Under the pieces are notes generated by a model. That model saw nothing but the letters and a program-made list of their open reading frames with translations. It had not been told where the DNA came from and did not search any database. Position numbers and translations under genes: made by a program. From Actinomycetes bacterium (lineage in GTDB: Bacteria > Actinomycetota > Actinomycetes > Propionibacteriales > Nocardioidaceae): a DNA stretch of 8,388 nucleotides. The stretch covers positions 1 to 8,388 of the forward strand of contig JAKPAQ010000465.1 in the NCBI GenBank assembly GCA_029779385.1. Reading direction: 5' to 3'. Below, one piece after another: positions 1-6,507 of this stretch (position 1 is its first letter; each line of letters begins with the position of its first letter).

Positions 1-2106
1 AATCCGATCAGCAATGACGGACACTTTGGCGCTGACGTGCCACTCGTTGGCTCGCTGTTCTTCAAGGACGCGGACGCGACCTTGGTCGAGGATTTGGCCG
101 CCCGCGACTTGTTGTTCCGCAAAGTCGACTACGAACACAGTTACCCACACTGCTGGCGCTGCCATACGCCGTTGATGTACTTCGCCTTGCCTGCTTGGTA
201 CATCCGAACCACGGCCCGCAAGGACGAACTAATCGCTCAAAACGAGCTGACGAACTGGTTCCCCGAGACGATCAAGCACGGCCGCTATGGCGATTGGCTA
301 AACAACAACATCGACTGGTCGCTGTCGCGCAATCGCTATTGGGGTACTCCCCTGCCGATTTGGCGCAACGATCTGGACCCGACGAAGCTCGTCTGTGTCG
401 AATCGCTCAAGCATTTGTCTGAACTGACCGGCACCGACCAGTCGCAGTTGGATCCGCACCGGCCCTACATCGACGACGTGACCTTCACGATCGACGGCGA
501 GGCCGGCACCTACCGCCGCGTCGCCGAAGTCATCGACGCCTGGTTCGATTCAGGTTCAATGCCGTTCGCGCAGTGGGGCTACCCGCACGTTGAGGGATCC
601 AAAGAGAAGTTCGAACGCGCCTACCCTGCCCAGTACATCGCTGAAGCGATAGATCAGACCCGTGGCTGGTTCTATTCGCTGATGGCCGTTGGCACGCTAG
701 TTTTCGACCGTTCAAGCTATGAGAACGTCGTCTGCCTTGGGCACATCCTGGCCGAAGATGGCCGAAAAATGAGCAAGCACCTAGGCAATATCTTGCTACC
801 GATGCCACTGATGGACGAGCACGGCGCCGACGCGCTTCGCTGGTTCATGGCCAGTTCGGGATCGCCGTGGTCGGCCCGCCGGATCGGCAACACGGCGCTG
901 ACTGAGATCGTCCGAAAGGTCCTGCTGACCTACTGGAACACGGTCGCATTCCACGTTCTCTATGCCCGGGCAGATAACTGGACGCCCGCCGCCGGCGACT
1001 TCCCGCCAGCTGCGCAGCGCAGCGTGCTGGACCGCTGGCTGCTGTCGAACACCCAACAATTGATCGAAGAGGTCACCGACGCCCTCGAGAGTTTCGACAC
1101 GCAGCGCGCCGGAATCGCCTTGAGCAGCTTCGTGGACGATCTCTCCAACTGGTACGTCCGCCGCTCACGCAAACGCTTCTGGCGCGGCGACGAGGCCGCT
1201 TTCGCGACCTTGCACGAGGTTTTGGACGTAGTCACTCGCCTAATGGCACCGCTGGTGCCGTTTATCACCGAACAAGTCTGGCAAGACGTCATCGTGCCAG
1301 TCACCCCCGGAGCAGCAACCTCGGTCCACCTCGCCAACTGGCCAACAGTTGACGAGTCGCTGCTCATCGCCGGGTTGGACGATCGGGTGAAGTTGGCTCG
1401 ACGGGTCACCGAACTCGGCCGAGCCGCACGCGCCGAAGCCAAAGTTCGCACCCGCCAGCCGCTGCGGCGGGCGTTGATAGGTTCGGCACATCACGATCAG
1501 TTGGGCGAGGACCTGCGCGCCGAGATCTGCGAAGAGCTGAACATCGCCCAGATCGGTTCACTCGGCGATGCCGGGGCCGATTTGGTGGAGTTCAGCGCCA
1601 AGGGCAACTTCCGCAACCTCGGCAAGGTCCACGGCAAGGCCACGCCCACGGTTGCTGCCGCCATCGCCGCGGCACCGGCAGCCGAGTTGGCCGCGCAGTT
1701 GGAGGCCACCGCTAGCGCGACAGTTTCTGGCGAAGACGGCCAGAGCTGGACAGTGGGGGTCGACGACGTGATCTTGACTGAGCGCCCGCGTGAGGGCTGG
1801 TCGGTCGTCAATGAGCAGGGCGAGACTGTCGCACTCGATCTTGAGATCGATGACGAACTGCGCCGCGCCGGGTTGGCCCGCGAAGCTGTCCGCGTGATTC
1901 AGGAAGGCCGAAAGACCGTCGGCCTGGACATCACCGACCGGATTTCGCTTACCTGGTCTGCCGCTGGCGAGACGGCCGAGGCGCTGCGCGAGCATGCCGA
2001 AACGATTGCCGATGAGGTTCTCGCCCTCGAGTTCACCGAAGGCGAGGTCACTGGCGACATTGGCGATCCCGACCTCGGCCTTCGGGTAATGATCAGCCGC
2101 AAGTAG
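1..2106 (+). CDS. ileS: Isoleucyl-tRNA synthetase, 5'-truncated by window edge
   Basis: Cytoplasmic class I aminoacyl-tRNA synthetase that charges tRNA-Ile with isoleucine. The frame is open from base 1, and the first GTG (37-39) is an internal Val, so the gene starts outside the window. About 701 codons are present of the roughly 1,050 usual for this type; the HIGH motif and most of the editing domain are missing. In order I see: the end of the editing region, a CWRC zinc-type knuckle followed by ALPAWYI (near codons 52-66), WFDSGSMPFAQWG (from codon 181), AIDQTRGWFYS, the catalytic KMSKH loop (766-780, codons 256-260), then the anticodon-binding helical domain with NWYVRRSRKRFW, and a C-terminal extension without a CxxC zinc finger. 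KMSKHLGN and the CWRC segment fit the eukaryote-like IleRS type common in Actinobacteria. It converges on wag31 and ends at TAG. Identity is certain; the type assignment is from memory of the family. Confidence 0.97.
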   Translation, partial: NPISNDGHFGADVPLVGSLFFKDADATLVEDLAARDLLFRKVDYEHSYPHCWRCHTPLMYFALPAWYIRTTARKDELIAQNELTNWFPETIKHGRYGDWLNNNIDWSLSRNRYWGTPLPIWRNDLDPTKLVCVESLKHLSELTGTDQSQLDPHRPYIDDVTFTIDGEAGTYRRVAEVIDAWFDSGSMPFAQWGYPHVEGSKEKFERAYPAQYIAEAIDQTRGWFYSLMAVGTLVFDRSSYENVVCLGHILAEDGRKMSKHLGNILLPMPLMDEHGADALRWFMASSGSPWSARRIGNTALTEIVRKVLLTYWNTVAFHVLYARADNWTPAAGDFPPAAQRSVLDRWLLSNTQQLIEEVTDALESFDTQRAGIALSSFVDDLSNWYVRRSRKRFWRGDEAAFATLHEVLDVVTRLMAPLVPFITEQVWQDVIVPVTPGAATSVHLANWPTVDESLLIAGLDDRVKLARRVTELGRAARAEAKVRTRQPLRRALIGSAHHDQLGEDLRAEICEELNIAQIGSLGDAGADLVEFSAKGNFRNLGKVHGKATPTVAAAIAAAPAAELAAQLEATASATVSGEDGQSWTVGVDDVILTERPREGWSVVNEQGETVALDLEIDDELRRAGLAREAVRVIQEGRKTVGLDITDRISLTWSAAGETAEALREHAETIADEVLALEFTEGEVTGDIGDPDLGLRVMISRK

Positions 2107-2119
2107 CGCCATCGGAAGC

Positions 2120-2157
2120 TAAACGGCGCCCCACCAAATTTGGTGGGGCGCCGTTTA
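2120..2157. terminator. Bidirectional terminator, perfect 38-bp palindrome
   Basis: Bases 2120-2138 and 2139-2157 are exact reverse complements (19-bp arms). The arm core is GGCGCCCCACC and the centre is AAATTT, which would form the loop. A TTT run closes the stem on each strand. It lies 14 nt after the ileS stop and about 32 nt after the wag31 stop, between two converging genes, so one hairpin can serve both. The T-tracts are short, as is common in GC-rich actinobacteria, so termination is inferred from structure and position. The rest of the 2107-2189 gap shows nothing else. Confidence 0.88.
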
Positions 2158-2189
2158 CGTTCGTGCGCTATTGCTTAGTGCGCTAGTGC

Positions 2190-2918
2190 TCAGTGCTTCT
2201 TGTCGCCACCATCAAGAGCGGTGCCGGACTTCGGCTCGACCGGAGAACTGCCATCGAGCTGAGCCAACTGATCTTGGAAGTAGGCCTTTAGGCGAGCACG
2301 GTACTCGCGCTCGTATGCCCGCAGGTGATCGATCTCGGCCTGGAGTTCGGTGCGCTCACGTTCGAGGCCGGAGATGGCCTCCTTGCGGCGCGATTCGGTT
2401 TCGATGTCGAGCTGTTCTGCACGCTTGCGCGATTCGTACTGCAAGGTGTCCGCGTCGCGACGAGCATCGGCCGAAACCTTCTCGGCGGCGACCCGAGCAT
2501 CAGCGAGGATGCCATCGGCTTCGCCCTTGGCCGCGTCCATTAGCTGGTCGGCGTTGGACGAGGCAATCTCCAGCAGACGTGCTGCCGCGGTGGATGCCTC
2601 GGCGGTCGAAGTGACCTTGAGTTCGGTCGGCTGAGCCGGCTCAACCTTGACCGGCTCTGGCTTGACCGGCTCGGGGGCCCTGACGGGCTCAGGCTTGGCT
2701 TCAACCGGCGCGGCCGGCTTGGGTGCCTTCTGGGCGGCACTGAGTGCCGATTCGAGTTCGGCAACCTTGGCTTTGAGTTCAGCGTTTTCGCTGACGAGGC
2801 GTTCGAATTCAACCTCGACTTCGTCAAGGAATTGCTCGACCTCGCCCATGTCGTAGCCGTCGCGCAGCCGGACGGCTGTGAACTGCTTGTCGCGAATGTC
2901 CTGGGGCGTGAGCGCCAT
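2190..2918 (-). CDS. wag31: DivIVA-family polar growth protein Wag31
   Basis: Coiled-coil protein that binds curved membrane at poles and septa and, in actinobacteria, organises polar cell-wall growth. The 242-residue product has the conserved N-terminal DivIVA lipid-binding domain (about 1-60: LTPQDIRDKQF, then GYDMGEVEQFLDEVE), with F13 in the membrane-contact loop. A Pro/Glu/Lys/Val-rich linker follows (about 64-100, with repeated PEPVK units), then a long charged Ala/Glu/Arg coiled coil (about 105-220) and a short polar tail ending GGDKKH. The ATG is preceded by AGAGGTGA with 4 nt between, a strong ribosome site, and it matches the family N-terminus. It is the last gene of the - strand run, 111 bp after yggT, and may have its own promoter there. 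In mycobacteria Wag31 is phosphorylated on a Thr; I cannot place that site here. Also called divIVA. Confidence 0.95.
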   Translation of the reverse strand: MALTPQDIRDKQFTAVRLRDGYDMGEVEQFLDEVEVEFERLVSENAELKAKVAELESALSAAQKAPKPAAPVEAKPEPVRAPEPVKPEPVKVEPAQPTELKVTSTAEASTAAARLLEIASSNADQLMDAAKGEADGILADARVAAEKVSADARRDADTLQYESRKRAEQLDIETESRRKEAISGLERERTELQAEIDHLRAYEREYRARLKAYFQDQLAQLDGSSPVEPKSGTALDGGDKKH

Positions 2919-3029
2919 CTGGTCACCTCTGCGTTGAGTCGTGTGTCACTAGGGAAGTATGTGAACCGCTGTTAACGGTACCGCTCCATCTTACGCATGC
3001 GCCACGTAGATGGGTGGGCGAGTCGCAAT
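2919..3029 (-). promoter_or_regulatory. yggT-wag31 intergenic region, possible wag31 promoter
   Basis: This 111-bp gap is the longest in the 3' half of the run and so a plausible site for a separate wag31 promoter. A TAAGAT hexamer (minus strand, 2993-2988) could act as a -10, but I see no good -35 at 16-18 nt. Next to it are two ACCGCT copies on the + strand (2965-2970, 2980-2985), with the palindrome CGGTACCG (2976-2983) overlapping the second. No open frame of note is present. The promoter call is weak; the repeats are seen directly. Confidence 0.3.
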
Positions 3030-3329
3030 CTAGACCTTGAAAATCAAAATTACCGCGGCCTGCAGCAGGATCAGGCCCAGCAGTAACAAGATCGATGACA
3101 GGTCCAACATGATGTTGCCGATTCGTACTGCTGGGATTACCCGCCGAAGTGCGCGAAGCGGTGGATCGGTGATGCTGAAAATCACTTCGCAAAGAACCGC
3201 GATCAGCCCTTTTGGCCGCCAACGACGGGCTAAAACCTGGATCCAGTCGATCACGAACCGGGCAATGACAATGATGATTGCCAGGCCGAGAAGTTCGCGC
3301 AGGATCACCCCAACGGTGGTCACGTTCAA
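3030..3329 (-). CDS. yggT: YggT family small integral membrane protein
   Basis: Small membrane protein of the YggT family, often found beside sepF and divIVA; its biochemical role is not settled, though the neighbourhood suggests a link to division or polar growth. The 99 residues hold two hydrophobic segments (about 7-29 and 74-97) around a basic loop with the family motif TDPPLRALRRVIP (54-66) and then MLDLSS. The likely start is TTG (3329-3327), immediately after the sepF TGA and in the same frame. The nearest alternative is GTG two codons later (3323-3321). Neither has a Shine-Dalgarno sequence in range; the closest purine-rich GGTGG lies about 19 nt upstream inside sepF, so translation probably depends on ribosomes finishing sepF. 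Family members are usually near 95-100 residues, which fits both starts. Stop is TAG. Confidence 0.9.
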   Translation of the reverse strand: MNVTTVGVILRELLGLAIIIVIARFVIDWIQVLARRWRPKGLIAVLCEVIFSITDPPLRALRRVIPAVRIGNIMLDLSSILLLLGLILLQAAVILIFKV

Positions 3330-3797
3330 TCAGTTCTGGTTGAAGAATCCACCAGCAACAATCGCGGCTTGGTCCTCATCGGAGACTTCGACGCCTTCGG
3401 GCGAGAGCAAAAAAACTTTCGCCGTGACGCGAGTCATCGTGCCGAAACCGGCGAAAACCAAACCGGCAGCAAAGTCGACGAGCCGCTTTGCATCGTCATC
3501 GGTGATCTCCTCCAAATTCATGATCACCGGGGTACCGGAACGGAAAGACTCGCCGATTCTGCGCGCGTCGTTATACGTATGCGGAATTACTTTGTCGATC
3601 CGTGAAACCGAAGAGTCGCCAGCCTCAACTGAGCGGCGTCCTTCCAAGGTCGAAACCGCAGCTACCGGGCGCGACGAAACTGCGCGCACTGCTGGTTGCG
3701 ATCGAGCCTGTTCAGGCTCCACGTCGAACTCTTCGTCGTAGTCGGCTTCCTCGACAAGCCCGAGGAACTCGCCCATCCTGCGCATTGCGCTAGCCAT
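3330..3797 (-). CDS. sepF: Cell division protein SepF, FtsZ membrane anchor
   Basis: SepF binds the C-terminal peptide of FtsZ and the membrane; in actinobacteria, which lack FtsA, it is the main Z-ring tether. The 155-residue product has the three expected parts. The N-terminal amphipathic helix MASAMRRMGEFLGLVEE (1-17) is the membrane anchor. An acidic, then disordered, linker covers about 18-62. The globular SepF core (about 64-145) contains IPHTYNDARRIGESF, PVIMNLEE, DAKRLVDFAAGLVF and VTAKVFLLSPEGVEV. The C-terminus GGFFNQN is the usual family ending, so its TGA is genuine. The ATG at 3797-3795 has GGAG 7 nt upstream. A second ATG four codons in is less likely because the first gives the standard N-terminus. 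It follows yggS after a 48-bp gap and abuts yggT with no gap. Confidence 0.96.
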   Translation of the reverse strand: MASAMRRMGEFLGLVEEADYDEEFDVEPEQARSQPAVRAVSSRPVAAVSTLEGRRSVEAGDSSVSRIDKVIPHTYNDARRIGESFRSGTPVIMNLEEITDDDAKRLVDFAAGLVFAGFGTMTRVTAKVFLLSPEGVEVSDEDQAAIVAGGFFNQN

Positions 3798-3845
3798 ACT
3801 CTCACTCCGTATCCATCGGTCTTGACAATGTTGAGATTACTGCAG

Positions 3846-4541
3846 TCACAGGCGCTGTCCGAGCACCAAACGACCCACGCGTAGGTGTGTCGCGCCATAC
3901 TCGATGGCCGTTTCGAAGTCGCCGCTCATCCCCGCCGAGAGGATCTTCGCCGTTGGCACCAACCGGACAAGATCGGCTCCTAGAAGTTGCAGGGCCTCAA
4001 ATGAGGGTGCGGGTTCTGCGCCAAGTGGTGCCACGGTCATCAAGCCCGCGATCTGCACGTTTGGCGCCTGCGCCAGCACCTGCTCGGCTAGCGGCAGCAC
4101 CTCTCCTGCGGGCACTCCGGCCCGGGCTGGATTCGCGGTATCGAAGTCGACTTGAATCAGGCAGTCGATCGTCCGCTCGGCCGCTTCGGCGGCTCGGCTT
4201 AGTGACTGGGCCAGTTTGAGCCGGTCGAGACTATGAACGAGGTCGGCGTATTTCACGACTGCTGCGGCCTTGTTTGTCTGGAGCCCGCCAAGAAAATGCC
4301 AGCGAAGTTCGGTGCTACCAAGATGTACTTCTTCGAATTTGGCAACCGCTTCTTGGTGCCTGTTCTCCCCGACGTCACGAACGCCGAGCTCAAAAAGCGT
4401 CTCGACGTCGGCGGCCGGATAGGTCTTGGTGACGACAACCAGCGTGACCTCGTCAACCGAACGTCCTGCTCGGTGGCAGGCGGCCGCAATCTGGGCCTGG
4501 ACCGACTCGAGGTTGCGAGCCAACTCTTGTCTTCTACTCAC
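3846..4541 (-). CDS. yggS: PLP homeostasis protein, YggS/PLPBP family
   Basis: Cytoplasmic pyridoxal 5'-phosphate-binding protein of the YggS/PROSC family. It folds as an alanine-racemase-like TIM barrel without the second domain and is thought to buffer and hand over PLP rather than catalyse a known reaction. The 231 residues carry the PLP lysine K39 in VVVTKTYPA, then GENRHQE (58-64), WHFLGGLQTNK (81-91), GLMTVAP (166-172), the phosphate-binding SAGMSGDFETAI (202-213) and LRVGRLVLGQR at the C-terminus. These cover the length of the family. The start is GTG, overlapping the pgeF stop as GTGA, with a strong AAGGGGG six bases upstream. This couples its translation to pgeF. Position between pgeF and sepF is typical for actinobacteria; why a PLP protein sits in a division cluster is not known to me. 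Confidence 0.95.
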   Translation of the reverse strand: MSRRQELARNLESVQAQIAAACHRAGRSVDEVTLVVVTKTYPAADVETLFELGVRDVGENRHQEAVAKFEEVHLGSTELRWHFLGGLQTNKAAAVVKYADLVHSLDRLKLAQSLSRAAEAAERTIDCLIQVDFDTANPARAGVPAGEVLPLAEQVLAQAPNVQIAGLMTVAPLGAEPAPSFEALQLLGADLVRLVPTAKILSAGMSGDFETAIEYGATHLRVGRLVLGQRL

Positions 4542-5242
4542 TGGTTGCCCCCTTGTCCAATCACGACGGCGGCACCGAACCGGCCCGAATTATCACCTTG
4601 GCGGCGGAAGGACCAGAACTGATCGTCTTCGATGGTGCAGCCGCCAAGGTCAGTGACCGAAACGCCCGCCCGATCGAGTTGTTGCACCACTGCGGCGCCA
4701 ACGTCGATCGCCGGCGTACCCCAAGAAGTGACTGACTGCGCGGTCGGCTCGATCGCGGCAGCGGCCTGGGCCATGTCGCTCGGGACTTCGTAGCAGCGAC
4801 CACATGCCCGGGGGCCGACCCACGCCTGCAGTTTGCTTGCGCCGCGCTCGTGCAGTCGATCAACGGTTGCCTGGACTATTTGGGAGAGCATGCCGGCTCG
4901 CCCGGCGTGAACGACCGCTGCTATTGGGACGCTCTCATCAACGATCACCACTGGGACGCAGTCAGCAACCCGCACGATCGCCACTGCCCCCGGGCGATCC
5001 ACGATTAGCGCATCTGCCTCGGCGGCTGAAGCGGCCGGATCGGCGATCGCCACCGTTGCCGAATGCATCTGGTTCATCGTCACAGCGACACCGCCAAGTT
5101 CGTTGGCGATCAGTGCAATGTCGCTTTCGCCCGGAGCACGCCCGCAGGTTCCGGGTTTCAAGTTCGTCCTTGCATCGGTGAAACCGAAACTGATCGGACC
5201 AACCGTTTGGCGAAACCAAAACGGATCAGGCGCGCTTGCCAC
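4538..5242 (-). CDS. pgeF: Peptidoglycan editing factor PgeF (YfiH, laccase-domain)
   Basis: Multicopper-oxidase-named but zinc-type protein of the YfiH/YlmD family. In E. coli it hydrolyses UDP-MurNAc-L-Ser so that only correct L-Ala precursors enter the wall; some homologues act on purine nucleosides. The 234-residue product has the three metal ligands in their usual places: H60 in QMHSATV, C95 in RVADCVPVV and H112 in VVHAGRAGM, with the standard 17-residue step from Cys to His. WVGPRACGRCYEV (141-153) follows. The start is GTG two bases after the ftsZ TGA; the frame is closed by a stop six codons further upstream, so no longer start exists. No Shine-Dalgarno sequence lies in the 15 bases before it, so initiation probably relies on ribosomes ending ftsZ. 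Its presence in the same run as murC suits precursor proofreading. Confidence 0.93.
   Translation of the reverse strand: MASAPDPFWFRQTVGPISFGFTDARTNLKPGTCGRAPGESDIALIANELGGVAVTMNQMHSATVAIADPAASAAEADALIVDRPGAVAIVRVADCVPVVIVDESVPIAAVVHAGRAGMLSQIVQATVDRLHERGASKLQAWVGPRACGRCYEVPSDMAQAAAAIEPTAQSVTSWGTPAIDVGAAVVQQLDRAGVSVTDLGGCTIEDDQFWSFRRQGDNSGRFGAAVVIGQGGNQ
4548..4553 (-). promoter_or_regulatory. Ribosome binding site of yggS
   Basis: AGGGGG on the minus strand lies 6 nt before the GTG of yggS and inside the last codons of pgeF. It fixes the GTG as the start although it overlaps the upstream stop. Confidence 0.75.
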
Positions 5243-5244
5243 GA

Positions 5245-6369
5245 TCAGCGCAAGAAGTCAGGGATATCGAGGCCGTCGCCAAAATCGGCACCGTTTGGTT
5301 GCGCCGGAACTGGCTCGCCAACAACCGACTGCTCGACCGAAACCGGCGCAGACGAAGTCGTCGTGGGCTGGGCTTGGCCGGATTCGCGCATCAGTGCCGG
5401 CTTCGCCGTATCACGCTGCTTTGGCTCGCCACCATCAAATCCCGCCGCGATGACGGTGATTCGCACTTCGTCGCCAAGGGAATCGTCGATGACTGTACCG
5501 AAGATGATCTTGGCGTCGTCGTGAACCGACTTCTGAATGAGTTCGGCCGCTTCGTTGATCTCGAACAAACCGAGGTCGGAACCACCAGCGATCGATAGCA
5601 GGACACCGCGGGCGCCTTCGATCGAAGCCTCAAGCAGCGGACTGGAAACGGCCAGTTCAGCTGCTACTGCGGCGCGGTTCTCGCCGCGGGCCGAACCGAT
5701 GCCCATTAGCGCCGAACCAGCGTCGCTCATGATCGACTTAACGTCAGCGAAGTCGACGTTGATCATGCCCGGCGTGGTGATGAGTTCTGAGATGCCCGAA
5801 ACGCCTTGGTAGAGCACCTGGTCTGCCTGGCGGAAGGCATCCAACAAGCTGATGTTCTGGTCGCTAATCGACAGCAGTCGATCGTTCGGGATCACGATCA
5901 GGGTGTCGACTTCTTCGCGAAGTCGCTGCACACCGATATCGGCTTGCGCGGCCCGGTTGCGACCCTCGAACTTGAACGGTCGAGTGACGACGCCAATGGT
6001 CAACGCACCCAAGGAGCGAGCGATTCGCGCGACAACGGGAGCACCACCGGTACCGGTGCCGCCGCCCTCGCCGGCGGTAACGAACACCATGTCCGCGCCC
6101 TTGATGGCCGCTTCGATTTCTTCAGCGTGGTCTTCGGCGGCCTTCTTGCCAATCTCCGGATCAGCGCCAGCACCAAGCCCACGAGTTGACTCGCGGCCGA
6201 CGTCGAGCTTTACGTCCGCATCCGTCATAAGTAGCGCCTGCGCATCGGTGTTAATCGCGATGAACTCCACGCCCTTGAGTCCGGCCTCGATCATGCGGTT
6301 CACGGCGTTTACGCCACCGCCGCCAATGCCGACAACCTTGATTACTGCAAGGTAGTTCTGGACCGCCAT
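5245..6369 (-). CDS. ftsZ: Cell division GTPase FtsZ
   Basis: Tubulin-like GTPase that polymerises into the cytoplasmic Z ring and recruits the divisome. The 374 residues are complete: [13 protein letters not shown] (14-26, nucleotide binding), AINTDAQAL (38-46), the tubulin signature [10 protein letters not shown] (102-111), [13 protein letters not shown] (127-139), IPNDRLL (160-166), and the T7 catalytic loop NVDFADVKS (204-212), which completes the GTPase site of the adjacent subunit. The globular part ends near VIAAGFDGG (316-324). A disordered linker of about 38 residues rich in Pro, Ser and Thr follows, and then the C-terminal peptide [11 protein letters not shown] that binds SepF. The length is like that of mycobacterial FtsZ. 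The ATG has AAGGG about 6 nt upstream. A candidate promoter sits just before it, so ftsZ can be expressed apart from murC-ftsQ; pgeF follows after 2 nt. Confidence 0.99.
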   Translation of the reverse strand: MAVQNYLAVIKVVGIGGGGVNAVNRMIEAGLKGVEFIAINTDAQALLMTDADVKLDVGRESTRGLGAGADPEIGKKAAEDHAEEIEAAIKGADMVFVTAGEGGGTGTGGAPVVARIARSLGALTIGVVTRPFKFEGRNRAAQADIGVQRLREEVDTLIVIPNDRLLSISDQNISLLDAFRQADQVLYQGVSGISELITTPGMINVDFADVKSIMSDAGSALMGIGSARGENRAAVAAELAVSSPLLEASIEGARGVLLSIAGGSDLGLFEINEAAELIQKSVHDDAKIIFGTVIDDSLGDEVRITVIAAGFDGGEPKQRDTAKPALMRESGQAQPTTTSSAPVSVEQSVVGEPVPAQPNGADFGDGLDIPDFLR

Positions 6370-6391
6370 GTCTTTCCCTTCTAACCTTAAC

Positions 6392-6420
6392 CCTCTACTG
6401 GAGGCTTATAGTTATGTCAA
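6392..6420 (-). promoter_or_regulatory. Putative ftsZ promoter, TTGACA-17-TAGAGG
   Basis: On the minus strand TTGACA (6420-6415) is a perfect -35 and TAGAGG (6397-6392) a fair -10, separated by 17 nt. Transcription would start near 6385, giving a leader of about 16 nt that holds the AAGGG ribosome site. The spacer starts TAACTATAAG, so a second -10-like TATAAG (6410-6405) overlaps the first promoter. CCTC (6404-6401) and GAGG (6395-6392) form a short dyad across the spacer and -10, and GGTTA is repeated with period 6 at 6392-6382. From memory, similar TTGACATAAC sequences precede ftsZ in other actinobacteria; I could not check this. Confidence 0.65.
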
Positions 6421-6428
6421 CCTCGCTG

Positions 6429-6441
6429 ATGTCACTGACAT
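6429..6441. promoter_or_regulatory. 13-bp palindrome, candidate operator upstream of ftsZ
   Basis: ATGTCA-C-TGACAT is a perfect palindrome around one central base, ending 9 bp upstream of the ftsZ -35 hexamer. Its half-site TGACA recurs in the -35 itself and again at 6469-6473. The position fits a binding site for an activator or repressor of ftsZ, but no known regulator's site is recognised. It may also be chance. Confidence 0.35.
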
Positions 6442-6461
6442 TAGGTGGCAGTTCACGCAGT

Positions 6462-6479
6462 TCGGCGCTGACACGCCGA
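6462..6479. repeat. Short inverted repeat downstream of ftsQ
   Basis: TCGGCG (6462-6467) and CGCCGA (6474-6479) are inverted around a 6-nt loop, about 29 bp after the ftsQ stop. No T-run follows on the minus strand, so it could at most attenuate read-through from ftsQ into ftsZ. Weak. Confidence 0.25.
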
Positions 6480-6507
6480 CTACTTCATTGGTTGTTTAAA
6501 ACTCGAC

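Noticed and set aside
37..39. GTG as a start codon for ileS
   Set aside because: The frame is open upstream to base 1 and the sequence before it (NPISNDGHFGAD) continues the IleRS editing region.
1558..2112. 184-codon open frame on the minus strand opposite ileS
   Set aside because: It lies wholly antisense to a well-conserved ileS C-terminus, its product matches nothing I know, and its start overlaps the ileS stop region ahead of the terminator. GC-rich codon use explains the open frame.
2632..2643. 12-bp palindrome TGAGCCGGCTCA inside wag31
   Set aside because: It falls in the codons for VEPAQ and follows from the repeated Glu-Pro/Pro codons; no reason to think it regulatory.
3037..3741. 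234-codon open frame on the plus strand opposite yggT and sepF
   Set aside because: It spans two genuine genes on the other strand; the product is Ser/Thr/Arg-rich with no domain, as expected of a GC-rich shadow frame.
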